From contig NZ_JAUOFB010000003.1 of NCBI RefSeq assembly GCF_030542105.1, positions 62,001-126,000 of the forward strand: 64,000 nucleotides of DNA, read 5' to 3'. Below are positions 50,427 to 58,766 of the stretch, piece after piece. How positions within the stretch are numbered: the first letter of the stretch is position 1; the number at the start of each line of letters is the position of its first letter. Source of the stretch: Hymenobacter sp. BT730 (GTDB taxonomy: Bacteria; Bacteroidota; Bacteroidia; Cytophagales; Hymenobacteraceae). Both the position numbers and the translations under genes were made by a program. Below the pieces are notes generated by a model. That model saw only the letters and a list, made by a program, of their open reading frames with translations, had not been told where the DNA came from and made no database searches.

Positions 50427-51773
50427 ATGACGCGCATTTTGCTTCTGGGGGCTGGACGCTCCGCTTCCTCTCTCATTCAATACCTGTTACGCTACGCACC
50501 ACTCGAACACTGGCAGGTGAGTATAGCGGATGTAAATCCGGCGCATCTGGCCCCCGTGCTGGCCACCCACAGCGCATACGCCCAGGCTATTTCCTTTGAT
50601 GTAGCCCAGGTAGAGCAATTGGATGTGCTGGTACCTGCCGCCGATATTGTTATTTCGATGCTGCCGGCCCTTTTTCATCCCCTGGTAGCCCAAGCGTGCG
50701 TGCGGTATGGCCGGCATTTGGTAACGGCCAGCTATGTAAGCCCGGAAATTCAACTGATGGAAGCGGATGCCCGGGCGGCGGGCGTGGCCCTGATCATGGA
50801 GTGCGGCCTCGACCCCGGCCTTGACCATATGTCGGCTATGCGGGCTCTTTCGGAAATCAGACAGCGGGGTGGGGTACTTACTTCCTTTAAATCGTACTGC
50901 GGAGGTCTGATGGCGCCAAACTCCGAAGGAGAGAATCCGTGGAAATATAAGTTCACCTGGAACCCGCGCAATGTGGTACTGGCTGGTCAGAGCACGGCTA
51001 AGTATCTGGAAAACGGCCATCCGCGCTTTATTCCTTATCAGCAGCTTTTTGCCCGCACCCAGGTACTGACTGTGCCGGGCTACGGCGAGTTTGAGGGCTA
51101 TGCCAACCGCGACTCTCTCAGCTACCGCCAGCCTTATGGTCTGGAGAGTATTCCCACCATTCTGCGCGGTACGCTACGCCGCCCCGGCTACTGCGCCGCC
51201 TGGCACGCCCTGGTGCGCTTGGGACTGACCGATGACACTGTGCACTTGGGTAATTCAGCGGCCATGACCTGGCAGGAGCTGATTGAAGCTTACCTGCCAG
51301 TGGCTACGTCCGGCAGCCTGCCGGAGCGAGTGGCAACCTACCTGGGACTACAGCCGCAAGGCCTGGAAATGGCAATGCTCACGTGGCTGGGACTATTTAC
51401 TAACCGCCCCTTGGTGTTGCCGGATGCAACACCCGCTCAGCTGCTGGAGCTACTGCTTACGGAGAAATGGCAGTTGGCGGAAGGTGACCATGACATGATT
51501 GTCATGCAACATCTCTTCGATTTCACCTTGAATGGTCAGCCGCACCGGCGTACTTCGTCGTTGGTAGTGCTCGGCGATGATGCCACGCATACGGCTATGG
51601 CTAAAACGGTGGGTCTGCCCGTGGGAATGGTGGTCCGTCGCCTGGCACAGGGTAAAATTGCTCCTCGGGGAGTGGTTATTCCCACGCTCCCGGATATCTA
51701 CGAGCCAATTCTAGATGAGCTGGCCGCCGATTATAATATCCATTTTGAAGAGCACGAATTTGCCTTAGACTAG
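50427..51773 (+). CDS. Saccharopine dehydrogenase-like protein
   Basis: 448 residues. Rossmann start RILLLGAGRSASSLIQYL (about 3-20), NAD(P)-binding; then VISMLPALFHPLVAQACVRYGRHLVTASYVS and MECGLDPGLDHMSAM, read in pieces, and GGLMAPNSEGENPWKYKFTW, which is the signature of the saccharopine reductase/lysine-ketoglutarate reductase family. Whether it works in lysine metabolism or another oxidoreduction cannot be told; bacterial homologues are mostly annotated only at family level. Its stop is 9 nt from the convergent TrmN6 gene. Confidence 0.88.
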   Translation: MTRILLLGAGRSASSLIQYLLRYAPLEHWQVSIADVNPAHLAPVLATHSAYAQAISFDVAQVEQLDVLVPAADIVISMLPALFHPLVAQACVRYGRHLVTASYVSPEIQLMEADARAAGVALIMECGLDPGLDHMSAMRALSEIRQRGGVLTSFKSYCGGLMAPNSEGENPWKYKFTWNPRNVVLAGQSTAKYLENGHPRFIPYQQLFARTQVLTVPGYGEFEGYANRDSLSYRQPYGLESIPTILRGTLRRPGYCAAWHALVRLGLTDDTVHLGNSAAMTWQELIEAYLPVATSGSLPERVATYLGLQPQGLEMAMLTWLGLFTNRPLVLPDATPAQLLELLLTEKWQLAEGDHDMIVMQHLFDFTLNGQPHRRTSSLVVLGDDATHTAMAKTVGLPVGMVVRRLAQGKIAPRGVVIPTLPDIYEPILDELAADYNIHFEEHEFALD

Positions 51774-51782
51774 AGCCCTGGT

Positions 51783-52505
51783 TTAGAAAGCCAAATAAAA
51801 ATCCTGCAGCAGCTCGCGGAATTCCACCGAATATTCCTCATCCCTGGCCTGATGAATAGCCAGCGACTGTGCCACCACCGATCCTGGATTTTGGCTGAAT
51901 GTGGTGATGTGACGAAGTGCTTTGCTACCGGGGCGGTGGTGTAATGTGAGTCGGTGGCTGGAATATAGGCCTACCGCGGCAGCTTCGCGCTCCAGATGCT
52001 GCATTTCTGGTGGCGGCAACAGAACAGAAAGCTGCCCGTTGGGTGCTAAAAGGGCGGCGGCACTGGCACACAACGCAGAAAAAGGAAGCGTATCAGGAGT
52101 GGTATGTCGGGCGGTAGTACGGGCCGCATTTGGGGAGTGAAGTGAATGCCGGAAAAAAGGTGGGTTGCAGAGGATCTGATCGAAATAGCCAGGGGAAGTG
52201 GCCATGTACTGCTGCAGGCTCAGGGGGTGAATTTGCAAGCGGCTCGCCCAGGGAGAGGCTGCTGCGTTGGCCGCTGCTTGGGCAGCGGCTTCGCTATCCA
52301 GCTCAACGGCATCCACAGTAGCTTCAGGTGCCCGTTGGGCCGCCATAAGCGCAAGTAGCCCAGTGCCGGTACCAATATCCAGTATGCGCTTTGCTTTGCT
52401 TAATGGAGCAGAGGCGCCAAGCACGCAGGCATCAGTACACACTTTCATGGCACAGGCCGCCTGCTCCACGCGAAAGTGCTTAAACTGAAACCAGGAATTA
52501 GCCAC
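51783..52505 (-). CDS. trmN6: tRNA1(Val) (adenine(37)-N6)-methyltransferase
   Basis: 240 residues. YfiC/TrmN6 methylates A37 of tRNA1(Val). It opens MANSWFQFKHFRVEQAACAMKV, the family-specific N-terminus, with the SAM-binding block RILDIGTGTGLLALMAAQ and the catalytic NPPFF (ILCNPPFFRHS), typical of N6-adenine methyltransferases. Length normal. Its 3' end lies 9 nt from the saccharopine-dehydrogenase-like gene, convergent. Confidence 0.92.
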   Translation of the reverse strand: MANSWFQFKHFRVEQAACAMKVCTDACVLGASAPLSKAKRILDIGTGTGLLALMAAQRAPEATVDAVELDSEAAAQAAANAAASPWASRLQIHPLSLQQYMATSPGYFDQILCNPPFFRHSLHSPNAARTTARHTTPDTLPFSALCASAAALLAPNGQLSVLLPPPEMQHLEREAAAVGLYSSHRLTLHHRPGSKALRHITTFSQNPGSVVAQSLAIHQARDEEYSVEFRELLQDFYLAF

Positions 52506-52553
52506 GGAAAAAGTGATGGTTAAGCATAGGAAAGAGGCAACGCTGAGGCTGCT

Positions 52554-53024
52554 TTATGATGCGCGGCGAGCTTCAATCAACTCATAGCCATCGTCAATCA
52601 GGAGCGGGCCTTGGGTAGCGCTACGAACGGCCAATTGGTCACACCGCTCGTTTTCGGCGTGGCCGTTGTGGCCGCGTACCCATTTGAACTGCACTTTGCG
52701 CTGGCGGTAGACCTTGAGAAAACGGCGCCATAAGTCCTCGTTGGCTTTTTTGCCGAAATCCGGCTTTTTTTCCCAGCCAAACACCCAGCGTTTCTCTACA
52801 GCGTCTACCACATATTTAGAGTCGGTAACAACCGTAATGGGCAGCTCTGGACGGTTTATGGCTTCCAGGCCCACAATCACGGCCAGCAGTTCCATGCGGT
52901 TGTTGGTGGTAAGACGAAAACCCTTGGTTAACTCTTTTTCGTGGTGGCCGAAGCGCAGAATAGCGCCGTAGCCGCCCGGGCCGGGGTTGCCACGCGAAGA
53001 GCCATCAGTGAATAAGTGAATCAA
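52554..53024 (-). CDS. rnhA: Ribonuclease HI
   Basis: 156 residues. Cuts RNA in RNA:DNA hybrids. The catalytic acids are Asp7 (LFTDGSSRGNPG), Glu45 (NRMELLAVI), Asp68 (VTDSKYVVD) and Asp129 (ENERCDQLA), with His119 in VRGHNGH. Lys/Trp-rich FGWEKKPDFGKK forms the basic handle. Lies just upstream of trmN6 (48 nt gap), same strand. Confidence 0.97.
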   Translation of the reverse strand: MIHLFTDGSSRGNPGPGGYGAILRFGHHEKELTKGFRLTTNNRMELLAVIVGLEAINRPELPITVVTDSKYVVDAVEKRWVFGWEKKPDFGKKANEDLWRRFLKVYRQRKVQFKWVRGHNGHAENERCDQLAVRSATQGPLLIDDGYELIEARRAS

Positions 53025-53086
53025 AAGGAAAATGAAGTTATTAGGAAGCGCCAGGCTAGGTGCAGCCTGGTGCTTCCCAAGAGAAG

Positions 53087-53650
53087 TTAGAAGTTCTGTT
53101 TAAACAGCTTAATGGCAATGGCCAGGAGAATCACACCGAACACGCGGCGCAGGATGTCCTCCCCGGCCTTACCCAGCTTGCGTTCAATCCAGTGGCTGCT
53201 CTTTAGCACCAGGTACACAAATACCAGGTTGACTACGATACCCACCAACACGTTTGGCAGCGAGTATACTGCGCGCAAAGAAATCAACGTCGTCATGGTG
53301 CCGGCTCCCACAATAAGCGGGAAGGCCAGTGGCACAATGGAGCCCGTACCACTGGCCATGGGGCTGTGCTTGAAAATTTCCACGCCCAGAATCATTTCCA
53401 TACCAATGAGGAAAATGATGACGGAGCCTGCCAAGGCAAACGACTGCAGATCTACACTGAATAAGGCCAGAATGCTCTGTCCCAGAAACAGGAATGCTAC
53501 CATCAAAACGCCTGCCACCAGGGTAGCCAGCTCCGAGTTGATCCGACCTTCCCGCTGCCGAATCTGAATGATAATCGGGATGGAGCCCAGAATATCAATA
53601 ATGGCAAACAGGGTAAGCGTGACGGAAGTGATTTCCTTGAGGCTGAACAT
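53087..53650 (-). CDS. MarC family membrane protein
   Basis: 187 residues and six hydrophobic helices. The UPF0056/MarC pattern is clear: LTLFAIIDILGSIPI near the start, then FLIGMEMILGV, VPLAFPLIVGAGTMTTLISL and FGVILLAIAIKL at the end. Inner-membrane protein of unknown function (the old antibiotic-resistance link is unproven). Upstream of rnhA with 62 nt between. Confidence 0.93.
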   Translation of the reverse strand: MFSLKEITSVTLTLFAIIDILGSIPIIIQIRQREGRINSELATLVAGVLMVAFLFLGQSILALFSVDLQSFALAGSVIIFLIGMEMILGVEIFKHSPMASGTGSIVPLAFPLIVGAGTMTTLISLRAVYSLPNVLVGIVVNLVFVYLVLKSSHWIERKLGKAGEDILRRVFGVILLAIAIKLFKQNF

Positions 53651-53713
53651 GTAGAATGGTAAAGGAAGAAATCAGAAAGCTAAGCCATCCGATTTCTTCA
53701 GTGACGAGCAGAA

Positions 53714-54775
53714 TCAAGCAAAATCCCGGGCGAAAAACTGGACCAACTGCTCAAAGGCAGCGTCTGGAATAGCCGGGAAGTTGGCGATGCGTAGGGAATT
53801 GGGCTTCCAGCCACCGTAGCCGCTGCCGAGCTGCAGACCTTGCGTGAGGGCCCGGCGCTTTACCTCATCTATCAGAGCCGGGGGGGCTTGTAGGGCTACC
53901 ACGGTGGTAGAGCGGGTTTCTGGGTTCTGCACCAGGGGGCGCAGCTGGGTGGCCTGGTCGAAATAATCGTAGAGCTTGGTGGCGCGGTCGGTGAGGTGCT
54001 GGTGTACTGCCTTGATGGGCGGGCGGTCCTGCAGCATTCGGCTCAGCAGATAAATGCCCAGCACGTTAGGCGTGTGTGTGGTCTGGAAGTTGAGCATCTT
54101 CTCATACTGCGAGGCCAGGCTGTTGTAGTGCGCCCGCTCATTAATCTGGCGCAGCCGGTCTACGGCCCGCGGCGAGAGCAGCATGACCGATAACCCTGCT
54201 GGCAGCCCAAAGCATTTCTGCACCGAGGCGTACCAGATATCAGCCTTAATGTATTTCATTTGAATACCTGCCAACGAGGACGTAGCATCTACTGCCAGCA
54301 GGGCATTGCCAACCCGGTTGTATAGGTTCAGAATAAATCCATCGCGCAACTGGGTGGCATTGCTGGTTTCGTTCTGTGTGATGCACACCAAATCAGTCTG
54401 ACTATCGAGAGGCAGGTTGGTGATATTAGGCAGATCATCAAGCCCAAATTGAATGCCTGTAGAGGCCGGACGGAGGGCCTTAGCATAGTCATACCACTTC
54501 TCGCCGAAGGCCCCATTGTACAGGTGCAGGCTTTTAGTGGGCGTGAGGCTCTGCGTGAGTACTTCCCAGCATTCGGTGGCCGAGCTCATGAAGAACACAG
54601 TATAGTCCTGCGGAACGTTGAGGCGGGTTTTCAGGTCCGTAACCGTCTGGCGCATGAGGCCGGTAAACCGCTCACCCCGGTGCGGGGCCGACAGCCAGCC
54701 TTCATCGTAGGCGTCCTGCAGGTACTGACGCACCTGCGGGTACACCTGCGCGGGACCAGGATTGAATGTATACAT
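53714..54775 (-). CDS. serC: Class V aminotransferase, SerC-like
   Basis: 353 residues, PLP-dependent fold type I. It opens MYTFNPGPAQVYPQVRQYL, like phosphoserine aminotransferase; FMSSATECWEVL binds cofactor phosphate, LLAVDATSSLAG contains the PLP-pyridine Asp, and SVQKCFGLPAG the Schiff-base Lys. The C-terminus GYGGWKPNSLRIANFPA is SerC-like. It likely makes phosphoserine; alanine-glyoxylate-type transamination remains possible, so the symbol is provisional. Start ATG 54775, 37 nt downstream of a -7 box; an upstream extension was rejected. Confidence 0.8.
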   Translation of the reverse strand: MYTFNPGPAQVYPQVRQYLQDAYDEGWLSAPHRGERFTGLMRQTVTDLKTRLNVPQDYTVFFMSSATECWEVLTQSLTPTKSLHLYNGAFGEKWYDYAKALRPASTGIQFGLDDLPNITNLPLDSQTDLVCITQNETSNATQLRDGFILNLYNRVGNALLAVDATSSLAGIQMKYIKADIWYASVQKCFGLPAGLSVMLLSPRAVDRLRQINERAHYNSLASQYEKMLNFQTTHTPNVLGIYLLSRMLQDRPPIKAVHQHLTDRATKLYDYFDQATQLRPLVQNPETRSTTVVALQAPPALIDEVKRRALTQGLQLGSGYGGWKPNSLRIANFPAIPDAAFEQLVQFFARDFA

Positions 54776-54811
54776 AGAATAGGTGAGGTCAGAAGGGAAG
54801 GAGAGAGGCCG

Positions 54812-54819
54812 CAAAGGTA
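54812..54819 (-). promoter_or_regulatory. -7 promoter box for the serC-like gene
   Basis: The minus strand reads TACCTTTG (exact TAnnTTTG, extended by C), between the aroQ stop and the aminotransferase start, so the latter has its own promoter. Confidence 0.6.
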
Positions 54820-54883
54820 AGTGGCCCACGCCTGCTTTGCGAGTAAAACGAACTGGCGGGCGTAATAGCACCTAAGCGCGAAA

Positions 54884-55330
54884 CTATACTTTAAACCCCA
54901 TGCGCTTGGGACGCAGGCCATCAAAATATTGCAGGGCCAGGCGGTAGCTATCCAGCTTAAAGCCACTGATGCTGCCTACGCAATGGCGACCAATGAGGCT
55001 TTTCTGACGAAACTCCTCCCGCGCGTGCAGATTGCTCAGGTGCACTTCCACCACCGGGGTATGAATGGCGGCTACGGCATCGGCCAGGGCCACGCTGGTG
55101 TGCGTGTAACCGCCAGCATTCAGCACTACACCCTGGTAGGTGAAGCCTACTTCGTGCAACTTGTCAATTAATTGACCTTCGTGGTTGCTTTGATAATGTT
55201 CCAGCGTAAGGCTGGGAAAGGCTTCCACTAATTCCGGCAGATAGTCTTCGAAAGAGCGGGTGCCATATATGCCCGGCTCGCGCCGACCCAGCAGGTTGAG
55301 GTTGGGTCCGTTGAGAATAAGAATTTGCAT
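54884..55330 (-). CDS. aroQ: Type II 3-dehydroquinate dehydratase
   Basis: 148 residues. Third step of the shikimate pathway. The opening ILILNGPNLNLLGRREPGIYG includes catalytic Tyr22 in the lid; HYQSNHEGQLIDKLHE, VLNAGGYTHTSVALADA and VEVHLSNLHAREEFRQKS (His about 100) complete the site. The ATG at 55330 fits family length exactly. Divergent from xerD. Confidence 0.97.
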   Translation of the reverse strand: MQILILNGPNLNLLGRREPGIYGTRSFEDYLPELVEAFPSLTLEHYQSNHEGQLIDKLHEVGFTYQGVVLNAGGYTHTSVALADAVAAIHTPVVEVHLSNLHAREEFRQKSLIGRHCVGSISGFKLDSYRLALQYFDGLRPKRMGFKV

Positions 55331-55364
55331 AGAATATAGGTAGGGACTTGGCGTGGCAGAACTG

Positions 55365-55372
55365 TAGCTTTG
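55365..55372 (+). promoter_or_regulatory. -7 promoter box for xerD
   Basis: TAGCTTTG (exact TAnnTTTG), with TTG at 55348-55350 as a possible close -33 element (14 bp). The leader would be about 110 nt. Confidence 0.45.
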
Positions 55373-55489
55373 CAAACCAAGGCCGTTATGAAGTGGCCCA
55401 AGTTACGGGGTGGGCGCAGCTTTTGTACCAGCCCGGGCCTGAAGTGGCCAAAATAGCCTTCTAAAAATCCTAAGCTTTACCTGTCACCT

Positions 55490-56389
55490 GTGAACTGGTC
55501 TATCTACCTCAAACAATTCGAAGGGTATCTGCGGCTGGAAAAGTCTCTTTCCGGCAACAGCATTGAGGCCTACGCCCGGGATGCAGCCAAGCTGCGCCAG
55601 TTTTTGGAAAGCCGACAACTCACTACCGCGCCGCAACAGGTAACTACTGCTCAACTACGGCAATTTCTGGCCTGGTTGGGCGAACTAGGGATGAGCGCCA
55701 CCTCGCAGGCCCGCACCCTGTCAGGGCTGAAGGCATTCTACAGCTTCCTCATCATGGAAGACCAGCTCAGCATCGACCCCACTGACACGCTGGAAGCGCC
55801 CAAAACCGGCCGCAAGCTGCCCGATACGCTCAGCTACGAGGAAATAGTGCAGCTGCTGGAAGCCATTGATATGAGCACCAATGAAGGCACCCGCACCCGG
55901 GCGCTGCTGGAAGTACTGTACTCTTCCGGCCTGCGTGTGAGCGAGCTAACAGAACTGCGCCTCTCCAATGTATATGCTGATCAGGGCTTTTTGCGCGTAA
56001 CCGGCAAAGGCAACAAGGAGCGCCTGGTGCCCATTGGGCGCGATGCCCTGAAGCACCTGGGCTTTTACCTTAGCGGCGTGCGCTGCCACCAGGATATTCA
56101 GTCTGGTAGCGAGGATATGGTGTTTCTGAACAAGCGTGGCAGCAAGCTCTCCCGCATCACGGTATTCACCACTATTAAAACGCTGGCAGAAAAAGCAGGC
56201 ATCCGCAAAACCATCAGCCCGCACACCTTCCGCCACTCCTTTGCTACGCACCTGATAGAAGGGGGCGCCGATTTGCGCGCCGTGCAGGAAATGCTGGGCC
56301 ACGAGAGCATCACCACCACGGAAATCTATACCCACCTGGACCGCGACTATCTAAAGCAGGTTATCACGGAGTTTCACCCGCGCAGCTAG
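55490..56389 (+). CDS. xerD: Tyrosine recombinase XerD
   Basis: 299 residues, GTG start. Resolves chromosome dimers at dif together with XerC and the FtsK translocase encoded downstream at 58767. SAM-like N-terminal domain (1-100), then the catalytic set Arg149 (SSGLRVSEL), Lys173, His245 and Arg248 (SPHTFRHSFATH), His271 (LGHES) and nucleophile Tyr280 (EIYTHLD). All present. The symbol is by family; XerC-like activity cannot be excluded. Its stop overlaps the next, convergent gene by 4 nt. Confidence 0.95.
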   Translation: MNWSIYLKQFEGYLRLEKSLSGNSIEAYARDAAKLRQFLESRQLTTAPQQVTTAQLRQFLAWLGELGMSATSQARTLSGLKAFYSFLIMEDQLSIDPTDTLEAPKTGRKLPDTLSYEEIVQLLEAIDMSTNEGTRTRALLEVLYSSGLRVSELTELRLSNVYADQGFLRVTGKGNKERLVPIGRDALKHLGFYLSGVRCHQDIQSGSEDMVFLNKRGSKLSRITVFTTIKTLAEKAGIRKTISPHTFRHSFATHLIEGGADLRAVQEMLGHESITTTEIYTHLDRDYLKQVITEFHPRS

Positions 56390-56826
56390 CGGCTGGGCAG
56401 GATAGAGGCATCCAGCTCCCGGCAGTGCCGCAGCCAGTCCTGGGCCTGCGCTACCTCGTCAAAGAGCTGCAGGTCAAAGTACGGGCTGAAGTCATGCTGC
56501 AGAGCTATTTCCATGATAATATCATAGGTATCCGGATGCGTGACGTGGGCCATATGCCGAAGACCGTAGGTGGTGGCAATGGGGGCCCAGTGCTGCTCTA
56601 TCCAGTGCAGAGTTTCAAACCACATAACCATCACCCGGCTGTTGTCATTGAGCACGCACGAAGGCCGCAGCTCTTGCAACACTTCCAGGGTTTTCTGAGC
56701 ACCTTGCTTGGCTTCATCAGCCCCTAAAGAACCCTCCCAGGTCACTACCAGGCAGTCGGTAGCGGGCTCATAGCTGATTGTGCAAAACCGGGGGTGGGTG
56801 GGTGAGCTGAGTTCCTGAATTATCAT
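56386..56826 (-). CDS. Small STAS/SpoIIAA-like protein, unknown
   Basis: 146 residues, cytoplasmic, no signal. The pattern of strands and a Trp-rich core (TDCLVVTWEGSLGADEA, then SCVLNDNSRVMVMWFETLHWIEQHWAP, read in pieces) resembles SpoIIAA/STAS-like folds that are common as orphan proteins in Hymenobacteraceae. No catalytic motif. Convergent with xerD, sharing 4 nt. Confidence 0.65.
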   Translation of the reverse strand: MIIQELSSPTHPRFCTISYEPATDCLVVTWEGSLGADEAKQGAQKTLEVLQELRPSCVLNDNSRVMVMWFETLHWIEQHWAPIATTYGLRHMAHVTHPDTYDIIMEIALQHDFSPYFDLQLFDEVAQAQDWLRHCRELDASILPSR

Positions 56827-56913
56827 TCGCTTCGGATAAAGGGGCTAGGGAGGCACCTGGATAAATCTTCTCGTTCTACGGGCGCAATCATAGAATAGCG
56901 CATTGCCACGCCC

Positions 56914-56921
56914 TACTTTTG
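56914..56921 (+). promoter_or_regulatory. -7 promoter box almost touching the DUF6044-like ATG
   Basis: TACTTTTG (exact TAnnTTTG) ends 9 nt before the ATG at 56931, so the mRNA would have a leader of at most a few nucleotides. Confidence 0.5.
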
Positions 56922-56930
56922 CGGCAGTTT

Positions 56931-58655
56931 ATGCTGAAAATAATAATGCTGGTCCGCCGTCAAACATCTTCGCCGCTTCTACTGGCACTCCTGGGCCTGC
57001 TGCTGCTGCTGATTCCGTTTCTGCTGGCCGGCTCGCACAGCTACCTTCTGATAGATGATAATCTGGATGCCGAACTTTCAGTTCCCTATCTGCTGACTCG
57101 CACCGGTACAGCACTGCGGTATGGGGCGTCAACCGTAATTCCACAAGTCATGAACGGGCTGCCGCGGAATGCCCTGCGGCCGGGGCTTAGCGTTACGGTA
57201 CTGCTGTTTGAGCTGCTGCCACCGTTACCAGCTTACCTGATAAATATGGCCCTGGTGCGACTGGCCGGCTTGCTGAGCATGTATGCCCTGTTGCGGTGCT
57301 GGCTCCTGCCCGGGCAGGATCAACGGAAGTTGGCTGCTGGTGTGGCGCTGGCGTGGGCACTGCTGCCCATTTACTCCATCTACGGGGTTTCGGTGCTGGG
57401 GCAGCCGGCTGTGGTACTGGCCGTGCGGGAATTGCGGCGTCAACACAAGTCACTATGGCCCTGGCTGGTATTGCTGGCTTTCCCCTTTTGGTCGACGATG
57501 GTGCTGGCCGGCTTGTTTATTCTGGTAGGGGTGGGGGCGTGGCTGCTGTGGGCTGACTGGCGTAGCCGCCAGGTAAGCTGGCTTGCCTGGATAGGCCTGG
57601 GGTTGCTGGTTATCAGCTATGCAGTAGTGGAATATCCGTTGCTATCCGCATTGTGGCAGCATCAGTTCGTACCACACCGATTGGAGTTTGATTTCGCGAA
57701 ACTAGCACCTTCTACTTTTCTGGGGCAAGTGCGCAGCACACTCCAGCAATTCTTGATGGGGCAGTACCATAGCAGCCTGTTTTTTAGGGGGGTAATACTG
57801 ATGACGGTTTTGCTGGTCGGTTGGCGGTCGTACCGGCGCACTGCTTTATTTCCCTGGCGTACGGTTATAGTTATTCTCCTGCTACTAGCCATGCTGGCTG
57901 CTTTCTGCGGATTTTACCCAGCATTTTTAGCCTTGGTCCAGCCCTTGCTGCCTCCACTGCGCACCTTCAATCTTACTCGCTTTAGCTTCCTGACGCCGCT
58001 GCTATGGTTTGTAATGTGGGTAATAGCCCTGCGCGCGCTGCCAGCCGGGCGTAGCCGCGCCGCCTTGGTAGCCCTGCAACTGTTGCTAGGATTAGCTATG
58101 AACCGCGAATGGACGCTAACTGCACGGGAGCTGTTGGGCCGCCCCGCCCCGCATGAGCCCAGCTATCAGCGCTTTGTGGCTCCGGCGCTTTTTGCCCAGG
58201 TTCAGCAGGATATCCGGGTGCATACCGGGCAGGTCCCGGCGCAGTATCGGGTGGCGTGCCTGGGACTGCCGCCATCCGTGGTGCAGCTCAATGGATTCTA
58301 TACCCTGGATAGCTACCAGAACAACTACCCGCTACCCTACAAGCACGCCTTCCGCCCCATCATAGCCGGCGAGCTGGCTAAAAGTCCGATGCTGCGCGCC
58401 TATTTTGATGCCTGGGGTAACCGCTGCTATCTGTTTGCAGCCGAGCTGGGAAAAAACTTTCGCATAGGAGCCGGACAGCATGCGCCCATCCAGCATTTTG
58501 CGTTCAATGCAAAGGCCTTTCAACGCCTGGGTGGGCGCTACGTACTCTCCGCAGTAGCATTGGCACATCCCGGGCAAACCGGCCTTCGCCTCCAGGGCGA
58601 GTACTCCAATCAGGAAGCCTACTGGCACCTGTACGTGTATGAAGTAGCACCTTAA
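56931..58655 (+). CDS. DUF6044-like GT-C membrane protein
   Basis: 574 residues, about 12 transmembrane helices in the first 400 residues, then a soluble domain. After helix 1 the loop YLLIDDNLDAELSVPYLL holds clustered acids in the GT-C catalytic position. LRTFNLTRFSFLTPLLWFV near 350 and NREWTL match the YkoS/DUF6044 pattern. It probably uses a polyprenyl-phosphate sugar. The ATG at 56931 is used; a TTG at 56919 overlaps the -7 box, and a second in-frame ATG lies at 56946. Single gene. Confidence 0.75.
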   Translation: MLKIIMLVRRQTSSPLLLALLGLLLLLIPFLLAGSHSYLLIDDNLDAELSVPYLLTRTGTALRYGASTVIPQVMNGLPRNALRPGLSVTVLLFELLPPLPAYLINMALVRLAGLLSMYALLRCWLLPGQDQRKLAAGVALAWALLPIYSIYGVSVLGQPAVVLAVRELRRQHKSLWPWLVLLAFPFWSTMVLAGLFILVGVGAWLLWADWRSRQVSWLAWIGLGLLVISYAVVEYPLLSALWQHQFVPHRLEFDFAKLAPSTFLGQVRSTLQQFLMGQYHSSLFFRGVILMTVLLVGWRSYRRTALFPWRTVIVILLLLAMLAAFCGFYPAFLALVQPLLPPLRTFNLTRFSFLTPLLWFVMWVIALRALPAGRSRAALVALQLLLGLAMNREWTLTARELLGRPAPHEPSYQRFVAPALFAQVQQDIRVHTGQVPAQYRVACLGLPPSVVQLNGFYTLDSYQNNYPLPYKHAFRPIIAGELAKSPMLRAYFDAWGNRCYLFAAELGKNFRIGAGQHAPIQHFAFNAKAFQRLGGRYVLSAVALAHPGQTGLRLQGEYSNQEAYWHLYVYEVAP

Positions 58656-58739
58656 GCAATTGTAAAACTGCCGTGCAGAAGGGCTTAAAAAGTATGTCCT
58701 ACCGGAGGAAAAAACACCGAATTCCCGCCGGAAAACCTG

Positions 58740-58747
58740 TAGATTTG
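58740..58747 (+). promoter_or_regulatory. -7 promoter box for ftsK
   Basis: TAGATTTG (exact TAnnTTTG), 19 nt before the ftsK ATG at 58767. Confidence 0.6.
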
Positions 58748-58766
58748 ACTTTTCGGTGTGTGAATA

